NCBI GenBank assembly: GCA_002388905.1
Contig: DGNJ01000091.1
Coordinates: forward strand, 51,984-61,873
Length of the DNA stretch: 9,890 nucleotides
Origin: Cellvibrionales bacterium UBA4495
Lineage (GTDB): Bacteria > Pseudomonadota > Gammaproteobacteria > Pseudomonadales > Porticoccaceae
Reading direction: 5' to 3'
The translations under genes and the position numbers were made by a program. This document shows, piece after piece, positions 1 through 5,658 of this stretch (positions are counted from its first letter, which is position 1; each line of letters begins with the position of its first letter). Below the pieces are notes generated by a model, which saw nothing but the letters and a program-made list of their open reading frames with translations, did no database searches and was not told the DNA's origin.

Positions 1-43
1 CCGGCGCCTTTCCAGTCGCAACCGCGGGATTCCATAAGCCGTT
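1..43 (+). repeat. 43-bp direct repeat, left copy
   Basis: These bases match 5659-5701 at 42 of 43 positions; the only difference is C at 23 against A at 5681. Similarity stops after 43, where this copy runs into glnE and the other runs into the MFS start codon. The copy begins at the window edge, so its true left limit is unknown. It could be the end of a dispersed element, a segmental duplication, or an attachment-like site; the sequence does not decide. Confidence 0.9.
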
Positions 44-724
44 CTTCATGCAACTCGGGCAGCGCATGATCCATATCCTCACCACCCAGACGGTGTCCGG
101 CGCGCTCTACGAGGTGGACATGCGGCTGCGCCCCAACGGCAACTCCGAGATGCTGGTGACCGCCATCGGCGCCTTCGAAAAATACCAGCGCGACAATGCC
201 TGGACCTGGGAGCACCAGGCCCTGGCCCGGGCCCGCTCGGTGGCCGGCGACCGGGCCATGGCCGACAGGTTCGATGCCATTCGCCGGCAGGTGCTGTGCC
301 GCGCGGGAGCCGGCGGCGTTGCGGGGGAGGTGTTGGAAATGCGCGAGAAAATGCGTGCCCACCTGGGCAGCAAGGGCGGCGCCGGGCAGTTCAACATCAA
401 GCACGACGCCGGCGGGATCGTCGACATCGAGTTCATCGTCCAGTACCTGCCCCTCGCCCACGCCTGCCGCCACCCGGCCCTGGTGGAATACACCGATAAT
501 ATGCGCATGCTCGACGCCATCCGCGCCACGGCCTGCTGGAGCCGGACGCCGTGGATCAGCTGCAGGCGGCCTATATTTTCATTTTCTTCCGCAGTCTGGT
601 GCACCGCCGGGTGCTGCAGAACAAAGCCAACACCCTCGATACCGACAGTTACGCCTGGATTGAGGCGGAGGGCCACCGCGAACGGGTGCGGGGGATTGGG
701 GCGGGGATTTTTGCGGAGGGCTGA
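3..724 (+). pseudogene. glnE: C-terminal part of glutamine synthetase adenylyltransferase, frameshifted
   Basis: GlnE adds and removes AMP on glutamine synthetase and so controls nitrogen assimilation in the cytoplasm. Only about the last quarter of a roughly 950-residue family is present. Family blocks visible in order are LGQRMIHILTTQT, LYEVDMRLRPNGNS (the C-terminal nucleotidyltransferase domain, with a conserved acidic residue), NAWTWEHQALARARSV, LEMREKMRAHLGSK and GGIVDIEFIVQYL. The frame breaks near 526-529. Reading on one base earlier restores the expected tail (HGLLEPDAVDQLQAAYIF...) to a TGA at 722-724. The simplest explanation is loss of one C from a GCCCAC run. Residues encoded before about position 36 come from the 43-bp repeat and do not look like GlnE, so the 5' end is probably cut off there. 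It could be a true pseudogene, or an assembly chimera plus a sequencing error. Identity is firm; the broken status depends on read accuracy. Confidence 0.9.
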
Positions 725-725
725 G

Positions 726-828
726 TCATCGGGCGTGGCGCAGATTCTCCCGCAGCCGCCGTGCCTTGGCATTGCCGCTGGATCGGCGAAGAAACGTAGA
801 CCTCCGGGTGGCTGCCCTTGTCATGGGT
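726..828 (-). other. Possible C-terminal coding remnant, convergent to glnE
   Basis: On the minus strand a frame ends at a TGA complementary to 726-728, one base beyond the glnE stop. It reads RSTFLRRSSGNAKARRLREN and then LRHAR before the stop. The basic, coding-like composition and tight convergent placement suggest the end of a neighbouring chromosomal gene. An ATG lies at 824, giving 32 residues, but I see no clear ribosome binding site and recognise no family. The frame meets a likely IS end at 829, which may be where the gene was cut. It could also be non-coding. Confidence 0.25.
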
Positions 829-860
829 TGTAGAAATCTTGGCCTGATCTGGCAATCACC
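829..860 (-). repeat. Probable IS481-family terminal sequence (remnant)
   Basis: Compared without gaps to the outer 32 bases of the intact element (4328-4359), this stretch matches at 24 positions. Shared parts are the TGTAG start, AAT, TGATCTGGCA and the closing ACC. It therefore looks like the left end of a second, related element with its body to the right and its transposase on the minus strand. The other end is not recognised and no target duplication can be shown. The longest minus-strand frame across it (stop at 821-823) contains GRTALKL, faintly like GRTPMEAL in the intact transposase, but that link is weak. Confidence 0.42.
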
Positions 861-1032
861 TTGAACGGAGCGGGATTGCCGAGCTTGAGGGCTGTGCGAC
901 CCGTCATCCCACCGATAGGTGTAATCTCCCGCGAAAATTGTCGATGAGGTGTCTGCTTGTGCCGTCGTGAACAGGCTTCGTGGGTTTTGCGATCAATACC
1001 GAAAGAGTCGCGCGGCGCCGAAACAAAGTCAT
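861..1032. other. No confident gene; possible decayed IS body
   Basis: No reading frame here matches a family I recognise. A minus-strand frame spans 821-1042 and includes the stretch REITPIGGMTGRTALKLGNP. It could be the degraded 3' end of a transposase belonging to the terminal sequence at 829, but catalytic residues cannot be placed. No start site or ribosome binding site supports an intact gene. Confidence 0.3.
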
Positions 1033-1073
1033 TAACTGACATATTGACAGTTATTTGAATATGTTGCTACCCT
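1033..1073 (+). promoter_or_regulatory. Promoter with palindromic operator-like site
   Basis: TTGACA (1044-1049) is a perfect -35 box. Eighteen bases downstream is TACCCT (1068-1073), a modest -10 box preceded by TG one base earlier, giving an extended -10. The -35 box sits inside a 21-bp imperfect palindrome at 1033-1053, with arms TAACTGACA and TGACAGTTA around a 3-base centre. A dimeric repressor of the TetR, MarR or GntR type bound there would block RNA polymerase; no such regulator gene is in the window. It would drive the DUF427-thioesterase pair. The spacing of 18 is one longer than ideal. Confidence 0.5.
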
Positions 1074-1294
1074 GCCTTGCAGGCCCAAGAATTCCCGAAA
1101 GCAGATTTGTCCCATAGTAAAAGCTCAAGGAAGTTCTGGGTTGCTCGGTACTGGCATTTTCGAGGCTCATGCCTGAAGCGAATTCTCAATATCCATTTCT
1201 CGTCTCGCGGAAGCGAGGATTGAAGGATTCCGGCATTGAATAGGCTCTGCAAACGGCGGCCGGTGTGCACCATTCATCTGCGAAGGAGTAGGCA
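1074..1294 (+). other. Long untranslated leader of the DUF427 gene
   Basis: About 215 bases separate the proposed promoter from the first start codon, with no convincing ORF inside. Two small hairpins are visible: CCTGC-CTT-GCAGG at 1071-1083 and CTCGC-GGAA-GCGAG at 1204-1217, the second with a GNRA-type loop. No known riboswitch class is apparent. AAGGAG at 1283-1288 is the ribosome binding site of the following gene. Confidence 0.4.
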
Positions 1295-1723
1295 ATGGCA
1301 ACAGACAAGATTGATCCTAACTGGGCTTCCGGCTACGACGACCGCTATGACTATCGGGTCGACATTAAGCGCCGCCGCAACCCTGTTACCGTCACCACCG
1401 CAGAAGGCGTCCGCCTGGCCCACAGCGAACGCACCCTTTTGGTGGATGAACAGAATCACGGGATCGTGTTCTATTTTCCGCAGAATGCTGTGGAGATGAC
1501 CAAGCTCGTGAAGATCGACAAGGTCAGCCATTGTCCGTTCAAAGGTGTCGCTTCTTATTGGGCCCTTGCGCAGGGCGACCACACTGTTCCGGTTGCCTGG
1601 AGCTACGAAAATCCTTATCCGGAAGTTAGCCAAATCGCCGGCTATCTCGGTTTCTACGCAGACCAGGTCACCGTTTCCATCGGCGCCGCGATTTTTCCGA
1701 TCCCGAAAAATGCAAAGGTGTGA
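1295..1723 (+). CDS. DUF427 (NTP_transf_9) family protein
   Basis: A 142-residue cytoplasmic protein of the DUF427 family (Pfam PF04248), for which I know no established biochemical role. Family blocks are clear: HGIVFYFPQNAVEM (55-68), HCPFKGVASYWAL (79-91) and AWSYENPYPEVSQIAGYLGFY (split around residues 101-121). Length is in the family's usual range for single-domain members. The ATG at 1295 is supported by AAGGAG at 1283-1288, six bases upstream. The stop TGA at 1721-1723 overlaps the next start by one base, so it is co-transcribed and coupled with the thioesterase. No lesion is visible, in contrast to the genes further downstream. It is probably controlled by the palindrome-bearing promoter at 1033-1073. 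Confidence 0.88.
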   Translation: MATDKIDPNWASGYDDRYDYRVDIKRRRNPVTVTTAEGVRLAHSERTLLVDEQNHGIVFYFPQNAVEMTKLVKIDKVSHCPFKGVASYWALAQGDHTVPVAWSYENPYPEVSQIAGYLGFYADQVTVSIGAAIFPIPKNAKV

Positions 1724-2616
1724 TGACGGTCATGGACGATAATACCTACAACAGCAGCTGGGGCGATCTGTGTGATTTGATTCGCATCATGGATCTGCAG
1801 TCGACAGCCCCCGGTGTCTTTACGGCGCCGACGCATCTTCAAGCGCCGCGCAATGTGGTCGAAGGCAGCCAGATGCTGGCGCAGGCTATCGTTGCGGCGT
1901 CCAAGGCGGTTCCCGACAAACGGGCGGTTTCGGCGCACGCACTCTTTACCCGGGTCGCACGCTTCGATCTGCCGCTGGACTTTCACACCCAAATCCTGCA
2001 GTCAGGTCAAACCTTTGCGTCGGTCTCAGTTCAGGCCGAGCAGGAGGGCAAGCTGCGCTGCCCGGCGTTGGTCCTGATGGACTCGAGTTCGGGTGATTTT
2101 GTCAAGCATCAGGTGGCGATGCCCAAGGTGCCCGGGCCCGACCAATGCCCGGATTTCGACTACGGCATGACCGGCCGGGATGTGCGTTTTGTGAATGGCG
2201 ATTACACGCCATTCGAGGACCGGATCGGGCCGCCGGAACTGCATTGCTGGATGCGCTGCCGCGACAAACCTGAATCGCAGTTATTGCACCAAGCACTTCT
2301 CACCCAATGCGTCGGCCACTTCACGATCGGTGCATCGATGTTGCCCCATGCAGGAGTGAAAGAAAATGATGCCCATGTGACCTTGTCGACCGCGGTCATG
2401 TCAATCGCCATCGCCTACCACGCCGACGCGGATGTGTCCGACTGGATTCTGTATTCAAATCCTTCGGTGTATGCAGGGCGGGGTCTGGCTCAAGGCTGTG
2501 GCAATGTGTTTGCGCAGAATGGAACGCTGCTGGCGTCGTACACGGTAACGGCAATGATCCGCAAGTTCGAGCGTTCGCCGGATTCGATCAATGTTCCTGC
2601 GAATCAGTTGATGTAG
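1723..2616 (+). CDS. TesB-fold acyl-CoA thioesterase-like protein
   Basis: A 297-residue double-hotdog protein of the acyl-CoA thioesterase II group, expected to hydrolyse an acyl-CoA thioester in the cytoplasm. The N-terminal hotdog shows the SQMLAQAIVAASKAVP segment (49-64), RVARFDLPLDFHTQIL (77-92) and GQTFASVSVQAEQEGK (95-110). The C-terminal hotdog shows DWILYSNPSVYAGRGLAQG (240-258) and NGTLLASYTVTAMIRKF (266-282). From memory of E. coli TesB, its Asp204, Thr228 and Gln278 align here with Ser227, Val249 and Val275, so the classical triad seems absent and another mechanism or a non-catalytic role is possible. ATG 1723 overlaps the DUF427 stop (TGATG) with AAGG about ten bases upstream; a GTG at 1720 is the alternative start. 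The frame is intact to TAG 2614-2616. Confidence 0.82.
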   Translation: MTVMDDNTYNSSWGDLCDLIRIMDLQSTAPGVFTAPTHLQAPRNVVEGSQMLAQAIVAASKAVPDKRAVSAHALFTRVARFDLPLDFHTQILQSGQTFASVSVQAEQEGKLRCPALVLMDSSSGDFVKHQVAMPKVPGPDQCPDFDYGMTGRDVRFVNGDYTPFEDRIGPPELHCWMRCRDKPESQLLHQALLTQCVGHFTIGASMLPHAGVKENDAHVTLSTAVMSIAIAYHADADVSDWILYSNPSVYAGRGLAQGCGNVFAQNGTLLASYTVTAMIRKFERSPDSINVPANQLM

Positions 2617-2625
2617 ATTTCGACG

Positions 2626-3440
2626 ATGAATGATCGGGGTTGCGGTGGCAGCAGAATTTCAGAGCCATTGACCAATGGTTGTGGACGGACCGGCGTGGCC
2701 AATAGCGGTGGCGTGGATAATGGCGATGAGCGCAGTGCGACTGAGCGTTTGACGCTGCGATTATTGGCGGTGCGCAAGCAAACGGAACAACTTGTCCATA
2801 ACCTCTCCGATGCGGATGCCACGGTACAGTCGATGCCGAATGCAAGTCCGGCCAAATGGTATCTGGCGCATACGACCTGGTTTTTCGAAACGCTCATCCT
2901 GGTGCCGAATTTACCCGGATATCAGGTGTTTGATCCAAGCTATAACTCCCTTTTCAATAGCTATTACGAACGACCGGGGTCGCGTCACGAGCGAAGTGAG
3001 AGAGGCATGCTTACGCGTCCGACGCTCGAGCAGGTATTGCACTATCGACACCATGTCGATTCAGCTCTCGGTGCGTTGATGACGTTGGCGCCAAGCCCGC
3101 AACTGTCGGGCCTGATTCAGATGGGGATAAATCACGAACAACAGCATCAGGAATTGTTGTTGACGGATATCCTCCACCTTTTCAGCCGCAATCCCCTCGA
3201 GCCAGCGTATTGCGCACAAACGCGGCCTGAATGTTGGTCTCGACGGGGAAGCGCCACCGGTTTTAACGTCTACGCTGGCGGTCTTTTGAAGTTTGGATAT
3301 TCGGGAACGATTTTGCGTTTGACTGTGAAGGACCTTTTCACGAGCGCTACCTGGTGCCATTCCAGCTGTCGCGAAGTCTCGTTACCAATCGAGAATGACT
3401 TGAATTTATTGGAGATGGTGGATATCGGCGGCCCGAGTTG
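2626..3440 (+). pseudogene. egtB: EgtB-like ergothioneine biosynthesis protein, broken
   Basis: EgtB is an iron-dependent sulfoxide synthase joining cysteine or gamma-glutamylcysteine to hercynine. The N-terminal DinB_2 domain is well kept: MPNASPAKWYLAHTTWFFET (70-89), LFNSYYE (109-115) and the iron-ligand pattern H82 with H170-EQQ-H174-Q-E176. The formylglycine-enzyme-like C-terminal domain only begins (VYAGGLLKFGYSG). Near 3306-3308 one base is lost, probably an A from GGAAAC. One frame over, the text resumes as DFAFDCEGPFHERYLVPFQ, then meets TGA at 3396-3398 where the family has an aromatic residue. Homology ends at GGYRRPEL (to 3440), where an unrelated sequence begins, so most of the C-terminal domain is gone. 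The ATG at 2626 lies nine bases after the thioesterase stop and has no obvious ribosome binding site. Iron and substrate sites cannot be complete, so activity is unlikely. Confidence 0.85.
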
Positions 3441-3633
3441 ATTATTTTTCCCATGAAGCTCGCTGGAAAAAAGCGCATGTCGGCAATGGAAATGCAGCTT
3501 CAAAACCATTGAGGGATTTGCCGTCGCCTTCAAGGCCGGTTCAAGCAAAGCTGCTTTCGATGAGGGCATGGGTATTCCCGGGATCATTGCCGAAGAGTTC
3601 ATTGCTCTGTGGGCGCCCATGGGCAGGCAGTGA
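3440..3633 (+). pseudogene. C-terminal fragment of an unrecognised protein, frameshifted
   Basis: Directly after the egtB homology ends, a new frame reads DYFSHEARWKKAHVGNG. After one lost base near 3489-3493 it continues as CSFKTIEGFAVAFKAGSSK and then AAFDEGMGIPGIIAEEFIALW to a TGA at 3631-3633. Composition and a shared reading sense across the shift suggest a genuine C-terminus whose front was deleted when it was joined to egtB. A lost A in an AAAA run would explain the shift. I do not recognise the family. It is not like the C-terminus of EgtD, the usual ergothioneine partner. Confidence 0.45.
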
Positions 3634-3644
3634 AGGAGGTGGCC

Positions 3645-3722
3645 GTGCTGGGATTGTTGCGAAGCATGGTTAATTGCTTTGACGTTGTTCTGTTGGTTTT
3701 TGAATTTGAATGTCCAATGTAA
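3645..3722 (+). CDS. Possible 25-residue hydrophobic ORF
   Basis: A GTG at 3645 follows the strong ribosome binding site GGAGG (3635-3639, within AAGGAGGT) at five bases. It opens a frame reading MLGLLRSMVNCFDVVLLVFE and five more residues to TAA at 3720-3722. The stop overlaps the AAGGAG of the EthD-like gene, so translation here could feed the next gene. The peptide is mostly hydrophobic and could form one membrane helix. It might be a leader peptide, a small membrane protein, or merely the start of a gene lost by deletion. No family is recognised. Confidence 0.3.
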   Translation: MLGLLRSMVNCFDVVLLVFEFECPM

Positions 3723-3733
3723 GGAGATCAAGA

Positions 3734-4066
3734 ATGGCCAGGCATGTTTTTTTAGGATTGACCAGCCCCGTTGATGATCAGGAACACGAGTACAACGAGT
3801 GGTATAACGAGACGCATATTCCCGAGATTTTGAGTGTTCCTGGAATAATCAGCGCTCGGCGTTTCAAGACCAAGGTGGTCCATGCTCCCGGCGCGCCGGC
3901 GTGGAAATATATTTGTATTTTCGAAGTTGAGACTGATGACCTGGGCAGTACGTTAAAAGCCCTCGGGGAAGCCACCAGTTCGCCAATTTCTGCACTTGAC
4001 GAAAGCGTATCCGGTAGCATCGTCGCCAAGGAAGTTTTTGCCCTGCACGAAAGCGAAATTGATTGA
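3734..4066 (+). CDS. EthD-like dimeric alpha-beta-barrel protein
   Basis: A 110-residue cytoplasmic protein. MARHVFLGLTSPVDD, EYNEWYNETHIPEIL (19-33) and VPGIISARRF (35-44) followed by WKYICIFEVETDDL resemble the small ferredoxin-like dimers grouped with EthD proteins. Those usually sit in catabolic or tailoring clusters as minor enzymes or accessory proteins; the reaction is not predictable from sequence. ATG 3734 is chosen over an in-frame ATG at 3710 because AAGGAG (3721-3726) lies seven bases before it. The frame is intact. A weak promoter may lie upstream (TTGACG at 3679-3684, poor -10). Its neighbours on both sides are broken genes, so it is a survivor of the decayed cluster. Confidence 0.72.
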   Translation: MARHVFLGLTSPVDDQEHEYNEWYNETHIPEILSVPGIISARRFKTKVVHAPGAPAWKYICIFEVETDDLGSTLKALGEATSSPISALDESVSGSIVAKEVFALHESEID

Positions 4067-4187
4067 TCGCCAGTAGTTATGTGCGAGACTTGGCGTGTAG
4101 AAGTTTCGATATTATTTGTCGTTCGCCTTAAGGGGCGACTGAATTCGTGAGTTATTCAGGCCTTCCTCAGCTATACAGGAAATTGTT
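4067..4187. other. Intergenic, nothing clear
   Basis: This gap holds a short CGCC/GGCG hairpin near 4126-4138 without a T-run, and a TTCCT/AGGAA pairing at 4162-4181. Neither makes a convincing terminator. The AGGA at 4177-4180 is the likely weak ribosome binding site for the short-chain dehydrogenase stub. Confidence 0.3.
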
Positions 4188-4290
4188 GTGGGAATCCTAG
4201 AAGGGAAAATTGCAGTTGTGACTGGTGCTGGGCGAGGTCTTGGCAGGGCTATTTCTCAACGATTTTCCAATGAAGGGGCGAAAGTGACCA
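4188..4290 (+). pseudogene. N-terminal stub of a short-chain dehydrogenase/reductase
   Basis: From GTG 4188 the frame reads [20 protein letters not shown] and then [14 protein letters not shown]. This is the first strand, glycine-rich loop (TGAGRGLG, residues 12-19, the TGxxxGxG NAD(P)-binding motif) and first helix of a Rossmann-fold SDR. Homology ends around 4284-4290 and the frame then runs through foreign sequence into the IS to a TGA at 4344-4346. About 34 of a usual ~250 residues remain; the catalytic Tyr-x-x-x-Lys region is missing, so it is non-functional. The start has an AGGA eight bases upstream. The lost remainder was removed before or when the gene was joined to the following remnant. 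Confidence 0.8.
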
Positions 4291-4322
4291 GAGGATCTGG
4301 TTCGCACCGGCCGCGATATCGA

Positions 4323-4327
4323 GAATA
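4323..4327. repeat. Target site duplication GAATA, left
   Basis: GAATA here and at 5535-5539 directly flank the proposed ends of the IS481-family element. Five bases is within the range reported for this family. Together with the frame restored after excision, it supports transposition as the cause of insertion. Confidence 0.65.
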
Positions 4328-4354
4328 TGTAGTAATTCAGACTTGATCTGGCAG
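4328..4354 (+). repeat. IS terminal inverted repeat, left
   Basis: It starts TGTAGTAATTCAGAC and continues to ATCTGGCAG. It pairs imperfectly with 5508-5534. It lies downstream of the transposase stop, on the 3' side of the minus-strand gene. Confidence 0.7.
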
Positions 4355-4390
4355 TTACCGGCTTCGACGAAGGCGTCTGTCAGGTCAGGT

Positions 4391-5425
4391 TCAGTTCACG
4401 AACTTTTCCTGCCAGATTCGTTTGCCATCAAGCAAGGCCTCCATCGGCGTCCTGCCGCAGCACATTTTGCCTTGATGGGTTCGTTCGCAGTTGTAGTAAT
4501 TTAGCCACTCATCCAGATCGGTTTGCAACTCCTCCAGCGACTGGTAAATCTTCTTGCGCAGAGACGGCTGATAAAACTCCTGCAGGATGGTCTTATGGAA
4601 GCGCTCGCAGATACCGTTGGTTTGCGGATGTCGCGCCTTGGTCCGCGTGTGTTCGATGTCGTTGATCGCCAGATAGAGCTGGTAATCATGGCTGTCAGCC
4701 TTGCCACAGTACTCCGTGCCGCGGTCCGTCAGGATGCGCAGCACAGGCAACTCCTCAGCCGCATAAAACGGCAGAACCCGGTCGTTGAGTAGATCGGCCG
4801 CCGTAATGGGCGTTTTGGTCGTGTAGAGCTTGCAGTGCGCCACCTTGGCGTAGGTATCCACGTAGGTCTGCTGGTAAACTCGGCCAACCCCTTTGAACGT
4901 GCCGACATAGAAGGTGTCCTGGGATCCCAGATAACCGGGATGTGCCGTTTCAATCTCGCCACAGACTTCATCATCCAGCTTCTTGCGCTCCAGCGCCTGG
5001 ACCTGGGCCTCGGTGAGAATCAACCCTTCGGCTGCCACCTTCGCCTCCAGGGCCTTCAGGCGAAGCTTGAAGTTTGCCAGGTCATTGCGCAGCCAGATTG
5101 ACCGGACTCCGCTCGGAGAGACAAAGACGCCGCGCTTGCGCAGCTCATTGGAGACCCGCACCTGGCCATGGGCAGGCTCTTCAATGGCATAGTCAATCAC
5201 CGCCTGCTCGATCGATGGATCAACGCGATTCTTGTGATTGGGCACCCGGCGGTTGCGATCCAAAAGGGCTTCGACCCCGCCGTCACTTGCAGCCTCCTTG
5301 TAGCGATAAAACGTGTCTCTCGACACACCCATCATTTTGCAGGCTTTGGCGATATTGCCCAGCTCATCTGCCAGATTGAGCAGGCCCACTTTGTGTTTAA
5401 CAATTTTGTCGTTAGTATGAAGCAT
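4391..5425 (-). CDS. IS481-family DDE transposase
   Basis: A 344-residue transposase that cuts and joins the element's ends. An N-terminal helix-turn-helix (NIAKACKMMGVSRDTFYRYK, about 24-43) should bind the terminal repeats. The integrase core carries the catalytic acids D170 (QDTFYVGTFKGVGRVYQQTY region), D234 (ILTDRGTEYCG) and E274 (HPQTNGICERFHKT). The C-terminus ends GRTPMEALLDGKRIWQEKF. The ATG at 5425 is preferred because AGAGG stands about eight bases upstream; an in-frame ATG at 5473 would add 16 residues without similar support. No frameshift or stop is visible, so the enzyme may be active. It lies opposite to all other genes of the window. Confidence 0.93.
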   Translation of the reverse strand: MLHTNDKIVKHKVGLLNLADELGNIAKACKMMGVSRDTFYRYKEAASDGGVEALLDRNRRVPNHKNRVDPSIEQAVIDYAIEEPAHGQVRVSNELRKRGVFVSPSGVRSIWLRNDLANFKLRLKALEAKVAAEGLILTEAQVQALERKKLDDEVCGEIETAHPGYLGSQDTFYVGTFKGVGRVYQQTYVDTYAKVAHCKLYTTKTPITAADLLNDRVLPFYAAEELPVLRILTDRGTEYCGKADSHDYQLYLAINDIEHTRTKARHPQTNGICERFHKTILQEFYQPSLRKKIYQSLEELQTDLDEWLNYYNCERTHQGKMCCGRTPMEALLDGKRIWQEKFVN

Positions 5426-5507
5426 GAGGGTTACCTCTTGGTTTCGGTTGATTTCAGGTTTAGTCACCTTCAATCAAAACCGGTAACCCTCTCTTTTTCA
5501 ATAAGAA

Positions 5508-5534
5508 GTGTCAGATTTGGTCTGAACTAATCTA
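5508..5534 (-). repeat. IS terminal inverted repeat, right
   Basis: Read on the minus strand it begins TAGATTAGTTCAGAC and contains ATCTGACAC. It lies upstream of the transposase start and probably overlaps the transposase promoter region. Confidence 0.65.
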
Positions 5535-5539
5535 GAATA
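5535..5539. repeat. Target site duplication GAATA, right
   Basis: Second copy of GAATA flanking the IS, matching 4323-4327. Confidence 0.65.
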
Positions 5540-5658
5540 TCGTCCTGGCCAGGGCCGTGAACTGGCACTGCACCCGGCGGGTCATGCTCAACGGCAACCG
5601 AACCGTCGTCTTCAAATAGAACGACTTTCCATGCCAGGTCATTGCCGTGCCGGCACCG

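Larger units (their letters stand above)
4328..5534 (-). mobile_element. IS481-family insertion sequence, 1207 bp
   Basis: One transposase gene fills the element. The ends are imperfect inverted repeats: outer 27 bases at 4328-4354 and the complement of 5508-5534 agree at 18 positions, with TTCAGAC and ATCTG shared. The left end begins TGTA as usual for the family; the right end begins TAGA, so one end is atypical or the boundary is slightly off. GAATA flanks both ends. The element interrupts an unrecognised gene remnant and appears to be a late insertion. Confidence 0.8.
4288..5619 (+). pseudogene. 39-codon tail of an unrecognised gene, split by the IS
   Basis: Removing the IS and one 5-bp target copy joins 4288-4327 to 5540-5619 in a single frame. 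It begins [20 protein letters not shown] and ends with RVMLNGNRTVVFK and TAG at 5617-5619. The frame opens just after a stop at 4285-4287, where short-chain dehydrogenase homology ends, so only the C-terminus survives. I do not recognise it. Because its stop lies 39 bases before the 43-bp repeat, it could be the end of the protein encoded by whatever element carries that repeat. This is only inference. Confidence 0.45.

Noticed and set aside
1..43. Repeat as the attachment site of an integrative element
   Set aside because: No integrase or excisionase lies between the copies, and neither copy resembles a tRNA 3' end, so this is not favoured over a mobile-element end or duplication.
107..772. 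221-residue minus-strand ORF over glnE
   Set aside because: Antisense to clear GlnE motifs; no family features and no ribosome binding site.
1061..1117. 18-codon ORF in the leader
   Set aside because: It has no ribosome binding site, overlaps the proposed -10 box and shows no leader-peptide codon pattern.
3679..3707. Promoter for the EthD-like gene (TTGACG plus a downstream AT-rich stretch)
   Set aside because: The -10 match is poor at spacings of 16 or 17, so I mention it only within the gene entry.
4118..4142. Possible terminator hairpin after the EthD-like gene
   Set aside because: Only four clean base pairs and no T-run.
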